64,000 bases of DNA from Aculops lycopersici (GCA_015350385.1 WNKI01000003.1:126644-190643); one strand, 5' to 3'; counted from the first letter of the stretch, positions 35,004-44,537 are shown. Notes: generated from the letters alone by a model not told the origin. Translations and numbers: made by a program.

Positions 35004-35562
35004 TTAAAAGATTCCCGACGATCTGCCTCCTGGTGGCTGGCGAACACGAATCACCGCTTGCTGACGGTCAGAGGGATTGTCGTAGATTTCTCCAGTGATT
35101 GGATTGCGTCTAATTACGGGTATGGTCTTCTTTGGTGAACGATTGCCATCAGCGGCGGCCGCGTTGGCTGCTGCGGCGGCAGCCTGTTGCTGTTGGGGAT
35201 TCATCGGTTGTTGTTGTTGTTGGTGCTGCATTTGATGTGATTGTTGGTGCATTTGCTGCTGCTGCTGTTGGCCAACTTGCGCCACCGGCTTGAAGTCTTC
35301 GGCCATCAGTAGAGGTTGTTGTTGATGGTGTTGCTGAGACATGACACTTCCGTTTGGCGAAACCTGGCTGCCAACTTGTTGCTGCTGTCTCATCATTCCG
35401 TCCACAATGCTCGAGCCGCCGCCAATTGATTGCTGGTCCGACTCAATGTGGACCCGCGATGAGGCAACATCGCTGCCCGCTTGGCTCGAGGCAGACGAGT
35501 AGCTAACCTCCGGTCGGCCACCGAAAATGTCGGCCGTTTGACCGCCAGGTGGTTGGATGACT
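35004..35562 (-). CDS. Jupiter: Jupiter microtubule-associated protein homologue, exon 2
   Basis: The exon begins at an ATAG acceptor and encodes about 186 residues. It opens with RVIQPPGGQTADIFGG and ends with RVRQPPGGRSSGIF; these paired PPGG...IF motifs mark the Jupiter/HN1 (JPT1, JPT2) family. Between them are long Gln runs, a poly-Ala run and a basic SPKKTIPVIRRNPITGE segment. Joined to exon 1 at 35980-36038 the protein has 205 residues and the leader reads HVELDKVGRGKRVIQPPGG, matching the start of the fly protein. Jupiter binds microtubules in the cytoplasm and spindle. The Gln-rich centre is unusual for the family. The intron is 417 bases. Confidence 0.85.
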
Positions 35563-35979
35563 CTATTGTGTTTCAACGAGAGCAGTGCGGGCCGACATTA
35601 GAATCATTAGCGTAGTTTGATGGTTGCGTCATGATGGATATTTTAATGGCATTTTGAGGTAGGTGGTGATCATGATAGTGGTTGAGTTGGAATGAGTTGA
35701 TAAAGATAATGGTGGTTAGAATGGTGTCTCGAGGTGGAGGTTCAAAAGGGAAAAAGTCGAGGAATTTGTTCAAGTGTTTGCGACGCCATCAAGTCAGGAA
35801 TAAAGATGAAAAGAGGTGGACAGACAGACAGACAGAATTCAAGTGGCAATTGGCGAGACAATGGCACTTAGAAAGGGAGTAAAAAGTTCAGTGGCGGAAG
35901 GAGGAGAGGAAAGACATCAAATGCCAGGTTACAACGACAACACACTCTAGGGACCCAAAAAGTCGCAAGAAACACTCAC

Positions 35980-36038
35980 CTCTTGCCGCGGCCAACTTTG
36001 TCGAGCTCGACATGGCGATAGTTGTAAACTGATGGCAT
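35980..36038 (-). CDS. Jupiter: Jupiter homologue, exon 1
   Basis: ATG at 36036-36038 encodes MPSVYNYRHVELDKVGRGK plus two bases of the next codon, ending in a GAG/GTGAGT donor. The HVEL..VG..K stretch and its position directly before the PPGG motif match Jupiter orthologues, which fixes both the start and the splice phase. Confidence 0.85.
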
Positions 36039-37818
36039 CTTGAGTGCAAGTTTTGGTCTAGCTTTGGTTTGATATTTCTTGCAATTCTAGAAGATTTGAG
36101 GATACAATGAAACTAATTGCTATGAGTGTGCACAAAGTTTGAATGATTTGTCACAAGACACAAGTTAGCTGATTCTCCTCTTGTTAGTTGCAATCAAAAG
36201 TTGACTTTACTTGTATTTGATATATAAGTTGACTGAGAAATTGATTGGCAGTCTATGTTGACTTTTCTAGGCCTGAACTTTGGACAATAATGACGATAAC
36301 TTCGACGACGATGACAACACCAGCAGCAGCAGCAGTAGCGGCAGCAAAAACTTTCGATTGTCTAGCCACCAGTGTGGAGATGGAATGGCGAATGGCGAGT
36401 TGGAAGTTGGGGCTTTGAAGTAGCAACTAGCGACTGGCCAGGTTTGCTGGCCAGATGCAGCTGGCGAGCAAACTTCGTGGGCGGGGTCATTGGAGTTTAC
36501 TACTAGGTGGTTGCCTTAGCTAGCAATGGCACTAGTAGTGGCACTACCAGAAGCAGCGGCTTTAGTAGTGGTGGTGGTAGTGGTAGATGGAAGTGGCATG
36601 AGCAGCAGCATTAGAGGTGGTGCGCTAGAGGCGGCGCAATTGCGCATTGGTGGTCGCGCGTCGCCGTAGTCGGGTGAGTCATGCTCGAAAAAACTCAGGT
36701 GGCGCCCTCTCCAGGTTGTTGCGGGATTGGTCCCGGTGGCCATCTTACGTAATGGTCACCGTCGCCGCCGCCGCACACACAACGCGATGCAGCGGGCAAG
36801 TTCATTTTATGACGGGTTATAAACCCGCAACGACCACAACCCTCGCCGGTTTTGATGTTGTTGTTGTTATGGACAACAACAACAACAACGACAACAACGA
36901 CAACTGGCAAATTAGGGAGTCAGTCAGACAAGTAGACAAACGCACCTCATCAAATCGATGACAACCGCGTCGTCCGGTGTCTCCAGAGCGACCAGAAATA
37001 AATTGTGTAACGGTAAATGTAACGGCGTTCAATTGGTTGGTGGGCGAGGCAAAATTAAATTCTCAACCTAATACTTACTTTGAGCTGTTCCTGTTCAAAC
37101 TGTATCCAGTGTTAAATGATGTTGAGGTCATGATGCTGGCTTATACCGAGTGGACTTTTCGTTTGTGTCAGTTAAATTTGTATCGATGTCAATGGCTTCT
37201 AATCCTGAATTTTTATTTCTTTATTCTGTCACACCTTTGACTAGGTTCAATTATTCTTTAGCTTGGTATAGGTAAAAAATGTTAAATAAATCCTCTGGCT
37301 AAGCGCGTTGTCAAGGTGGTTGTTTGGCTTCAAGTTGAGGACTACTACTTGTTAACTTTAAATCTAAAATCTTCTTTTCAATTTATTATTAATACTAATC
37401 CTGTGTGACAGTTCTAATGGTAAAATGACACTCTATTTATCAATCACTACACACGATGACAAGTTGATTAAAATGATTGTTTACACTCGCACACTTGATG
37501 CATTGATAGAAAAGGGCTAACCAAAAGTCGAAATGGGCTGATTTCAGCGAAGAAGCTTTCGGTGAGATGCGATGACGAACTGACATCAGACGAGCGAGAA
37601 AACCGCACTGAACAAAATTGAGGAATAGCAGGCAATGAGTCTGCGCGCGTTCAAATAATGAAGCGCGAAATGGCAAATTGTTTTGGGTGTTTTGTACCTT
37701 CAAGCTGATATAATCTTAGCAAGATCAATCTCTCTTTTGACACTTCCAAGGGTATTATGTAACTTCACTATAACTTTATCGATATGAAACAAATAAAAGA
37801 TAGATAGTTTAGATGTTG
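36039..37818. other. Intergenic region between Jupiter and PIGL
   Basis: About 1.8 kb. The first part is the probable promoter and 5' UTR of the Jupiter homologue and holds short CAG and CAA runs near 36.3 and 36.9 kb. The rest is AT-richer and probably contains the PIGL 3' UTR. No gene seen. Confidence 0.5.
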
Positions 37819-38658
37819 CTATTGCAAACCGTCAACTTTATTAACAAATTTGTCGGCATCAGGTAGATATTGACTTTCATCTGGCGACCTTTCAATGAGA
37901 TCATTGATAAACATGTAGCGCGAAAAGATCATGTATAACTTTCTAAACCAAACCATTTGACTAGCATGAAGATTCAATAATCTCTTCACCTCGATGTTAC
38001 TTGTACCGACGGCCAAAGTTACATGACTCGTTTTGCTAGTATACAAGAGATTTTGATACATCACCACAAGCGAGTCCATGTAAGAGGAGTATTTCCTCAA
38101 CCAACTCAAACTCTTTAAATTGAACACTCTTAGCTTGAGATCCTTGATTTTAGTCATTAGGTGCTCGGTGGCCCAGTGGATGGATTTGTGGTTTAGGTGG
38201 CCTGAAACGCCATCTTGGTCAAATGTAACCAGGGTCTCAAATTGAGAGGAGCTTGTTCTCAAGTGAGCTTCAATTAGATTGCTAACTCTTATCAAATCCC
38301 AAGATTTACTCATACTGTCGGGAAGCTCGTCGTCGCTTATCTGCTTTAATGTTACATTTGGCCCGAGTCGACGAACCACCTGTGCCAACTCGTCGACTCT
38401 CTTCTCGCCCATATTGTCCGCGTTTCCATTGGTTAGGCACAAAATTTCTAAGTATTTTTCATTGTGGACTAAATTAAGTATAGTGGGCCCAAAAAACATG
38501 GTCTCATCATCGGGATGTGCAATTACTAATAACGTAAGGTTTCCAAAACTATCTCGCACATTTTGACTTGATCCACGACGAAGATATTCCAAGGCGAATA
38601 GCCCAAATATCAGATAATTCAGCAAGGCAATTGATAGAAGTTTGACGTTTTTTCCCAT
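37819..38658 (-). CDS. PIGL: N-acetylglucosaminyl-phosphatidylinositol de-N-acetylase
   Basis: A 279-residue protein. Residues 7-25 form an N-terminal membrane anchor. It is followed by the LmbE/PIG-L fold: LTLLVIAHPDDETMFFGP carries the zinc-binding HPDDE motif (48-52), then LCLTNGNADNMGEKRVDEL, DDELPDSMSKSWD, and the second metal and active-site motif FDQDGVSGHLNHKSIH (about 147-161). The enzyme removes the acetyl group from GlcNAc-PI, the second step of GPI-anchor synthesis, on the cytosolic face of the ER. Human PIGL has 252 residues. All key residues look intact. The gene is single-exon and divergent from the TMEM79-like gene. Confidence 0.95.
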   Translation of the reverse strand: MGKNVKLLSIALLNYLIFGLFALEYLRRGSSQNVRDSFGNLTLLVIAHPDDETMFFGPTILNLVHNEKYLEILCLTNGNADNMGEKRVDELAQVVRRLGPNVTLKQISDDELPDSMSKSWDLIRVSNLIEAHLRTSSSQFETLVTFDQDGVSGHLNHKSIHWATEHLMTKIKDLKLRVFNLKSLSWLRKYSSYMDSLVVMYQNLLYTSKTSHVTLAVGTSNIEVKRLLNLHASQMVWFRKLYMIFSRYMFINDLIERSPDESQYLPDADKFVNKVDGLQ

Positions 38659-39534
38659 GATTTTGTTGGTGGTTCCATCACAGTATTGATATGTGTAACA
38701 GGTGAACTAATTGGCAATTGCAAACAAAGATTGAAATTTTATTTGTTCCACCAATCTTGGGCACCTAGGGGTTCGCGTAGTCAAGTGGATAGCCGCACGG
38801 TGGTTGCTGTTGTTGTTTTTGACGTTGTTGTTGTTGCTGTTTCACTCGCTGCCGCCGTAAAAAGGCGGTTGAGGTGGGTGATGTGCGTGACTTTCCTCAT
38901 TGCCTTCTGCTCTTGTTGCCGCAGACTCTGCAGTGAAAGCGCGGCGCCGGTGCAGATCGCCGGCGTCGCCACCTCGTCCGCCATTGCTGCGCCCGATTCT
39001 GCTGCTTCTGCTTCCAAAAACCGAAAATCCGTTGGAAACCGTTGTGTGTGTGTCCACCCGTCTGCGCGTCGGCCCTTTGCCTGTCCGTCCGTTTGTGTGT
39101 GCAGCGCGAGCCAGTGCGGCTGGTGCGACCGCCACTGCCGCCTTTCTCCACCTCCCGAACCGAACGCCGCGCCATCCAAAATCTCTACACAACGTTGCTG
39201 ATGTGTGCAAATTCACATCATCTTTCATGACCTCTCGCGCCGATTACCTTTAGAGATTCTATACATATTGTAACATACCAATTATTACCCATTCGCTATA
39301 TTCCACCAGTCCACTTTATTGACAACACCCACCAGAAATTCATAACCACCCACTAGGACATACATCTCAAATCTACCAATATTTTATAAAGATTCCCGCA
39401 AGTCCTATTGAAACAACCCTAAAGAAAATTGTTGCTCAAACAAAGACCTTAGTGGCCATATCACAAAAATCTCCCCAATCATAATTTTTAATACCTACAC
39501 TAGGAAATTATATTCAACACAAAATTAATACAAA
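38659..39534. promoter_or_regulatory. Divergent promoter region of PIGL and the TMEM79-like gene
   Basis: About 880 bases. The segment 38.9-39.2 kb is strongly CpG- and GC-rich, giving open frames on both strands that have no coherent composition and are not genes. The segment 39.25-39.53 kb is AT-rich and probably 5' UTR of the plus-strand gene. Confidence 0.5.
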
Positions 39535-40221
39535 ATGTCAACCAGACTCAGATCATCAACCCGAGCATCAACTGTTGCTTCAGACGCATTGGCTGATTAT
39601 GAAACCAAGAGCAAGGGCGAGAGCACCAAGCGAGGCTCGTCCACCAGAAGTAGTGGCGGTCAATTGAAGGGAAGTGAGTTGGCTAGATTGACAAGAATTG
39701 CCTCTATCGCCTATGTTGCATCTCTTATTGTTATGGGCGGAGCCTTTTATTTGGCTATCAAGGATATTGTTAGATTTTATCCCCATAACATCAAACAGGA
39801 GCTTCTAAAAGGATTTAACTCACGCTCTGAGTACGCACTCCGCTACCAAACTCTGCTCTACGGCTGGCTACTATTTAACATTCATGCCGTTATGTACTGC
39901 AGATTCACCAAGAAGGCTTTGAACCCATTGGTGGACAGCACCGAAAAGCACATGATAGGCATCAAGAACATCCTGTCAAACAGTTTTGAGCAAATTTTTA
40001 TCTCATCATTCTTGCAGTTCGGATTTGTCAGCTACTGCGATCCAGCTCTTGCCATGAAGTTGATTCCATTGATCAACATCTGCCAATTCCTTGGAAGAAT
40101 TGCTTTCTTCTTCGGCTACCCCCTATACAGAACCTTCGGTTTCTCCTTAACTATCACCCCCAATATAGCCATGTTCTTGTATAACTTCTACAAGTTTGGC
40201 TCTTACCTGGGACTCTACTAA
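39535..40221 (+). CDS. MAPEG-like membrane protein (TMEM79-type)
   Basis: A 228-residue protein. The first 45 residues are polar, Ser/Thr/Arg-rich and cytosolic. Four hydrophobic helices follow (about 55-75, 100-122, 155-190 and 190-225). The sequence ILSNSFEQIFISSFLQF, then AMKLIPLINICQFLGRIAFFFGYPLYRTFGF, follows the MAPEG pattern (N..EQ....F....IP...F..GR..F..GYP..R..G) as in TMEM79. TMEM79 (mattrin) is a membrane protein of the secretory or lysosomal system; its biochemical role is not settled. The assignment is by pattern. An AATAAA lies at 40745. Confidence 0.55.
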   Translation: MSTRLRSSTRASTVASDALADYETKSKGESTKRGSSTRSSGGQLKGSELARLTRIASIAYVASLIVMGGAFYLAIKDIVRFYPHNIKQELLKGFNSRSEYALRYQTLLYGWLLFNIHAVMYCRFTKKALNPLVDSTEKHMIGIKNILSNSFEQIFISSFLQFGFVSYCDPALAMKLIPLINICQFLGRIAFFFGYPLYRTFGFSLTITPNIAMFLYNFYKFGSYLGLY

Positions 40222-41327
40222 TTGAAGTCAGTCAAGAAATGAGAGATTCACCAATGGGGAATAGTAGCTACGACCGACTGAGAAGAAGAGACGAATTTCA
40301 GCAACAAGTGAGCTAGCTCAACTTGTAACAATGATTGTCAAAAACTAAGACCTATTTGTTTTTGAATCCCAAGGATCAAGACTCACCCAAATCCGGATAC
40401 ACTTAAAAGTAACCTCTTAAACAACCAGACTTTAGACTTAACTAAAACTATTCTGACACACCCAACACCATAATATGATTTTTAATGTTAGTTTGCGTCA
40501 ATCTGCTGGCGTATAACTAGATGTAAATAGGCACCTAAAGCAGATTGCTTGCGATTTCTTTCCATGACGCAGGTTCAATTTTTACAAGATTTTCAAGACG
40601 ACAACACTAAAAGCAGCCTATCTCATGTGTATACATAGCGTATGAACGGATCTTCACCTTTCTTCATCACATCCATCCATCGCAAATCATCACCATTCTC
40701 ATACTTTACAACATGAAGTTGAATACACCTTCCTAGAGACCCGTAATAAAGTTGACTTACAAATTCTTACACGACAGAGATTAGTGACGATTAGTACAAA
40801 TAGTTCTTCTACAAGACATCCAATTTTGCAACAGGTTTCATTCTCGCCTAGTACCGATAGTGATGAATTTGATAAGCTTGAATTTGGATCTCAAAATTTG
40901 ATCACTTCGCCATGCTGACCATGGGACTCCACCGTCGTAAAAAGTCGCCGACGACGAGTCACAAAGTCAATGGCCTTGGGATAAAAGTCAATCAGTAGAA
41001 GTCAATTAGTGCCTGTGCTAAAAACTTGACGCCGACTCTAGGGATTGTTTACAGTTTACACGAGGATACTTTGGAGCGCCAAACCTCAAATGCCGCTAGG
41101 CGAGCCAGCCAACCATCAAGTTGGCCAGAGAAGCGCGCAAAACGATATTGGCGGTAAAAGTTTTTAGCGGGCCGCCGCGCGCAGCGAGCGCAAGTGACAT
41201 CGGAATCCGAACAAGTGTCTGGCTGGCTGGCCGGCCGTCTGTGTGCGAGCAAACGAGCGAACCAAGCGGACAAGTGAACGTAAGCGAGAGTTGCAAGTGG
41301 CAGCTAGGCAGACTTGCGTGAGTCGCA
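40222..41327. other. 3' UTR of the TMEM79-like gene and promoter of the CDK inhibitor
   Basis: About 1.1 kb. The first 530 bases run to the AATAAA at 40745 and are a plausible 3' UTR. The last 350 bases are GC-rich with GGCTGGCTGGCCGGCC-type stretches, suggesting promoter and 5' UTR. No other gene seen. Confidence 0.45.
40745..40750 (+). terminator. Poly(A) signal of the TMEM79-like gene
   Basis: AATAAA 520 bases after the stop codon, the first good match on this strand. Confidence 0.5.
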
Positions 41328-42194
41328 ATGGATTTTGGTGCAATAATGGTGGAAAGGGGTCCAGCAAGAAGTGCAGTGAGAGTATTGTTTAGAAGTAGCA
41401 GCGATGACCAAGAGGTTGGTGGGGAGAATGTAGATAAAGAGGTACTAAAGGGAGAGGGAGGAGGAGTAGTGGAAAATTTGCAGCACCAGCAGCAAGTTGT
41501 GCAACAAGAAGAACATCAATCATCCGGCCAGCTGCAACAAATCCCATTGGGCCAACTGGAGCAAAACCAGCCGCAAAGTCAGCTACCAGACCAACACCAA
41601 GCGCCTGAAACGACTGCGATTTCTTGTGAAACCAACAACAACAACATCAACAACACTAGCAACACCAGGAGCAACAACCTCAATAAGAACAAGACTAACA
41701 ATAATAACCAAACGAGCACTTGTGATAGTAATTGTGTTATAAATCTCGATGATTCAACTTGTTGCGCGGCGAAGCAAGTTGTTGCCGGGTCCCCAGCTAC
41801 GGATAGAGTTAGCCTTCCAGCACTTCAGCAGCAACTTTCAGACCCACCTTCTGATGAAGTGCTGCCGTCGCCCCCGCCCGTCCAGCCGCAGCCAACTACG
41901 CAATCGCCAATCGTATCGCCGATCGTCGAGGCCAACAGACGATTCATTGAAAAACAGATTGAGGCCATACAGGAAGCGGATAGCAGGAGATGGAATTTTG
42001 ATTTTAGAAACTATAGACCCCTGCAACAAGTTGGCCATAGATACATTCATAGTAACACCGAGCTACCACCACCGATCAGAAACTGTCATCCAGTGACTAG
42101 CAACCCACAAGTAGTAGATAGGAGTAGTAGTAGTTGTAGTAGCAACAACAACACAACAACCGGGTGTAATAAACATGATAATATAGATCAGTAG
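41328..42194 (+). CDS. CDK inhibitor of the p27/dacapo (CDI-domain) family
   Basis: A 288-residue protein. Near the C-terminus, RRFIEKQIEAIQEADSRRWNFDF (W at 222) followed by RNYRPLQ matches the CDK2-binding part of the CDI domain, in which a helix precedes the invariant WNFDF. The RxLF cyclin-docking motif, normally about 25 residues before WNFDF, is not there. Instead an RVLF occurs at residues 18-21. Residues 50-190 are Gln/Asn/Pro-rich and probably disordered. The tail is Ser/Asn-rich with no obvious basic nuclear signal. CDI proteins inhibit cyclin-CDK complexes and force cell-cycle exit. No splice sites were needed. The poly(A) signal at 42276 overlaps the leader of the next gene. Confidence 0.75.
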   Translation: MDFGAIMVERGPARSAVRVLFRSSSDDQEVGGENVDKEVLKGEGGGVVENLQHQQQVVQQEEHQSSGQLQQIPLGQLEQNQPQSQLPDQHQAPETTAISCETNNNNINNTSNTRSNNLNKNKTNNNNQTSTCDSNCVINLDDSTCCAAKQVVAGSPATDRVSLPALQQQLSDPPSDEVLPSPPPVQPQPTTQSPIVSPIVEANRRFIEKQIEAIQEADSRRWNFDFRNYRPLQQVGHRYIHSNTELPPPIRNCHPVTSNPQVVDRSSSSCSSNNNTTTGCNKHDNIDQ

Positions 42195-42275
42195 TCAATT
42201 ATTCAATTCTCTAAAATTATACCTTTGAGATAATAGACAAGCCCTGTATATTTACATAATCATATTCGCACAAAC

Positions 42276-42281
42276 AATAAA
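42276..42281 (+). terminator. Poly(A) signal of the CDK inhibitor gene
   Basis: AATAAA 82 bases after the CDK-inhibitor stop and only 10 bases before the ATG of the NudC-domain gene, so the two transcription units must overlap or be processed together. Confidence 0.6.
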
Positions 42282-42290
42282 TTGGGACTC

Positions 42291-42800
42291 ATGTCTAGAT
42301 TCGGAAACTATAGAGCTATATTTAATGGCGCCGATTGTCGCTCGTATTGTTGGTCACAGAGCCACTCTGATCTAGAGGTTCGGGTTAAATTGATCAAGTC
42401 GTTGGATTACGATGATCTTACGGTTAATATACAATCTGATAGTATTTGTATCGAGCTAGAGAAGTCGAGAGTGGAACAAGTTCAGCTCGATTGTTGCGAG
42501 TCCCAAATCGACACTCTTCTAGAGGGTAAATTTGAACATCCAGTTGACGTTGATTCGGCCTATTGGGTTCTGGACCGCGAGGAGCCGGCTGTAGTGATTT
42601 ACATAGACAAGGTTGAGAAATTGTGGTGGAAAAGTCTACTTTATGGTGAACAAGTCATTGAGCTTGGTAGTCAAAATTATTCTGTTCCTCTGAGTGATCT
42701 AACCGACGAGTATAGAGTTGTCATTGATAAATTAGTTCATGACCAAAAGGATAAACTTAGAGACTCGCACTACGATAGTGATGACACGAACCCAGCTTAG
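42291..42800 (+). CDS. NudC-domain (CS-fold) protein, NUDCD3-like
   Basis: A 169-residue protein from the ATG at 42291. FNGADCRSYCWSQSHSDLEVRVKL matches the NUDCD3 start of the CS domain (NGAD...Y.WSQ...DLEVRV). It is followed by the p23-like beta sandwich and YWVLDREEPAVVIYIDKVEKLWW, then DLTDEYRVVIDKLVHDQKDKL, which corresponds to the C-terminal helix after the domain. NUDCD3 is an HSP90 co-chaperone needed for dynein intermediate chain stability. Human NUDCD3 has 361 residues with a long N-terminal part that is absent here. A usable acceptor AG is not obvious just before the start, so the short form appears genuine. Confidence 0.75.
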   Translation: MSRFGNYRAIFNGADCRSYCWSQSHSDLEVRVKLIKSLDYDDLTVNIQSDSICIELEKSRVEQVQLDCCESQIDTLLEGKFEHPVDVDSAYWVLDREEPAVVIYIDKVEKLWWKSLLYGEQVIELGSQNYSVPLSDLTDEYRVVIDKLVHDQKDKLRDSHYDSDDTNPA

Positions 42801-42860
42801 TAGTTATTTTTATACAATTGAATACTACCGGTCAGTCATTAGTTAACTCTAACAGGATTC

Positions 42861-43202
42861 TCAATAACCTTCGTTTGACCAAGAGATATCAGTGTAGTTT
42901 GGATATTTAGCCTTGACCAATCTGTGTGCTATTGTATGATCGGCTTTGCCGAAGCCTTGCGAGTATCCATAGATTAGAATCGATTTAACCTCGGGATTGT
43001 GCAATATTCTGCCACCTCCAACACATTTGGCCTTGCATTTGAGTTTCTCTATTGATGGTTCAACGCGCTCGAGGATATCCACGTGATAGCCGCACGATTT
43101 GTAACCTCGGACAATGTACTTTTCCTCCTTTGTTTCTGGATCACTAACTTGTATCAAAATGTACTTGAATTTACCTGACGGGTCAATGTCAACATCGGGA
43201 AT
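42861..43202 (-). CDS. PHPT1: 14-kDa phosphohistidine phosphatase, exon 2
   Basis: The exon encodes IPDVDIDPSGKFKYILIQV, the family N-terminus, then IVRGYKSCGYHVDI with the active-site histidine (H46 of the mature product, equivalent to human His53). KCVGGGRI and IYGYSQGFGKADH, and the end KAKYPNYTDISWSNEGY, are all diagnostic of PHPT1/Janus. The enzyme removes phosphate from phosphohistidine in the cytosol. With exon 1 the protein has 119 residues (human 125). The acceptor is CCCAG before 43202. The preceding 96-base intron has no stop and is a multiple of three, so the unspliced frame stays open. Confidence 0.95.
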   Translation of the reverse strand: MPDVDIDPSGKFKYILIQVSDPETKEEKYIVRGYKSCGYHVDILERVEPSIEKLKCKAKCVGGGRILHNPEVKSILIYGYSQGFGKADHTIAHRLVKAKYPNYTDISWSNEGY

Positions 43203-43298
43203 CTGGGATATACATGTAGAAAACAAACGAGTTGTCCTGTTAATTGAAGCTCTATTCACAACTTGAGACTTGTATAAAATACTTCTTATTGCACTTAC

Positions 43299-43316
43299 CA
43301 TATCTAACTTGGACAT
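43299..43316 (-). CDS. PHPT1: PHPT1, exon 1
   Basis: ATG at 43314-43316 encodes MSKLDM, ending at an ATG/GTAAGT donor. Joined to exon 2 it reads MSKLDMIPDVDIDP, closely matching the family start. Translation through the intron would insert 32 residues, with a mitochondrial-signal-like composition, not found in the family. The start lies 29 bases after the stop of the upstream same-strand gene BORCS7. Confidence 0.85.
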
Positions 43317-43345
43317 GGTAGCCTGCTCTACTTTGTTAGCAGTTT

Positions 43346-43600
43346 TCACCTAGTTTGCTTTGTTAATGCACAGACTTTGTTCAAGTTATTCTCGATATTT
43401 TCCAAGTTGGATTCGATTCGAATGAAATTAGACGCCGCTATGGTCAGAGAGTCAGACGGTTTGCCTGGTTGTATTCCTTTCGTTATACGTCTCGCAATAT
43501 CTCCAGCTAGTCGTAATTGTTCCTTGGACTGATTTTTCATTCCATTACAAAAGTCCCTGTAGATGGGTGTATCAATATTGGGCCTCTGATCATTAGACAT
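43346..43600 (-). CDS. BORCS7: BORC complex subunit 7 homologue
   Basis: An 84-residue helical protein. AGDIARRITKGIQPGKPSDSL followed by AASNFIRIESNLENIENNLNKV follows human BORCS7 (a 106-residue protein) through the region of two helices, and the N-terminal helix also aligns in spacing. BORC recruits ARL8 to lysosomes and moves them along microtubules. The C-terminal 20 residues or so of the human protein are missing; the frame stops at a TGA that immediately follows AG/GTGAAA, which could instead be a splice donor into another exon. It shares its strand with PHPT1, 29 bases downstream. Identification is by pattern and moderately secure. Confidence 0.6.
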   Translation of the reverse strand: MSNDQRPNIDTPIYRDFCNGMKNQSKEQLRLAGDIARRITKGIQPGKPSDSLTIAASNFIRIESNLENIENNLNKVCALTKQTR

Positions 43601-44018
43601 TATAGCTTTGAGAGATAAAAGACGTGTCCGAATACTGTCGGTTGAGCCTCCAGAACAAGCGAGAAAATCTCGTGTAGTTTCTTTTTGTTATTGTTCTGTT
43701 CGCCTAAATGCAGCACAAATCCTCTTTGCTCTGGGTTTGTTTTTCTTCGCACTCCTGCGCGTAAAAGGGACAAGTTCCAAGATGAAAATGTCCATGGGTT
43801 AGAGTAAATATCAGGAATTATTGCATCAAAAAACCATAATATTATCTTGAATTGTCTCTTAGAGACTTCAAAGCTAATAGATTAATAAAACTCTCATAGA
43901 AAAGAACCTTTTATCTTACACTGGGCCAAAGTGGAGTTTGGAAATACTTGCCAAGTCAATCCCGATTACAGACAGAGAACTTTTATCCTCAATATCATCG
44001 AACTATCATAGATTTAAT

Positions 44019-44537
44019 ATGTCTGATTTGATCCAGGCAGTCAAGGGAACTGCCCTCTCTGTTGCTGAATACTTTACACCCGTCTTAAAGCAATCCAAAT
44101 TCAAGCAAACTGGAGTTTTAACCCCCAAGGAATTCGTTATAGCTGGCGATCATTTGGTTCACCAATGTCCAACTTGGTCCTGGAGTCCAGCAAGCGATCC
44201 GAGCCACCAAAAGCCCTACCTGCCTGCTGATAAGCAATACCTCGTAACTAAGAGTGTTCCATGCTATAAAAGGTGCAAGGACATTGAATACTGCAATACT
44301 GATGAGAAAGTTATCATGACAGAGAATGATGACGAAGGTTGGGTTGATACGCATCACTCTGAACAAGTATCAGCTGTTAACGAAATGATAGATGTCTTGA
44401 CATTGAGTGAAGATCACCAACAACAAACGCAACAAACAACTCAAGTGAATGAAAATATCAGAAATGATGCTAGTGAGGATGACGATGAAGCCGAAGACAT
44501 GGACCAGTTTATGAACATGGTCGATGACGAGGATGCG
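44019..44537 (+). CDS. ATG3: Autophagy E2-like enzyme ATG3, exon 1
   Basis: The exon encodes residues 1-173: the N-terminal amphipathic helix (LIQAVKGTALSVAEYFTPVLKQSKFKQTGVLTPKEFV), then GDHLVHQCPTWSW and YLPADKQYLVTKSVPCYKRC, all typical of ATG3, and an acidic flexible region rich in Asp/Glu/Gln. The ATG at 44019 gives the family start MSDLIQAVKG. The donor is GCG/GTAAGT after 44537. The divergent BORCS7-PHPT1 pair starts about 420 bases upstream. Confidence 0.95.

Noticed and set aside
38781..39253. Overlapping frames on both strands upstream of the TMEM79-like gene
   Set aside because: High GC removes stops in all frames; composition is Arg/Ala/Cys-rich and inconsistent, fitting a CpG-rich promoter.
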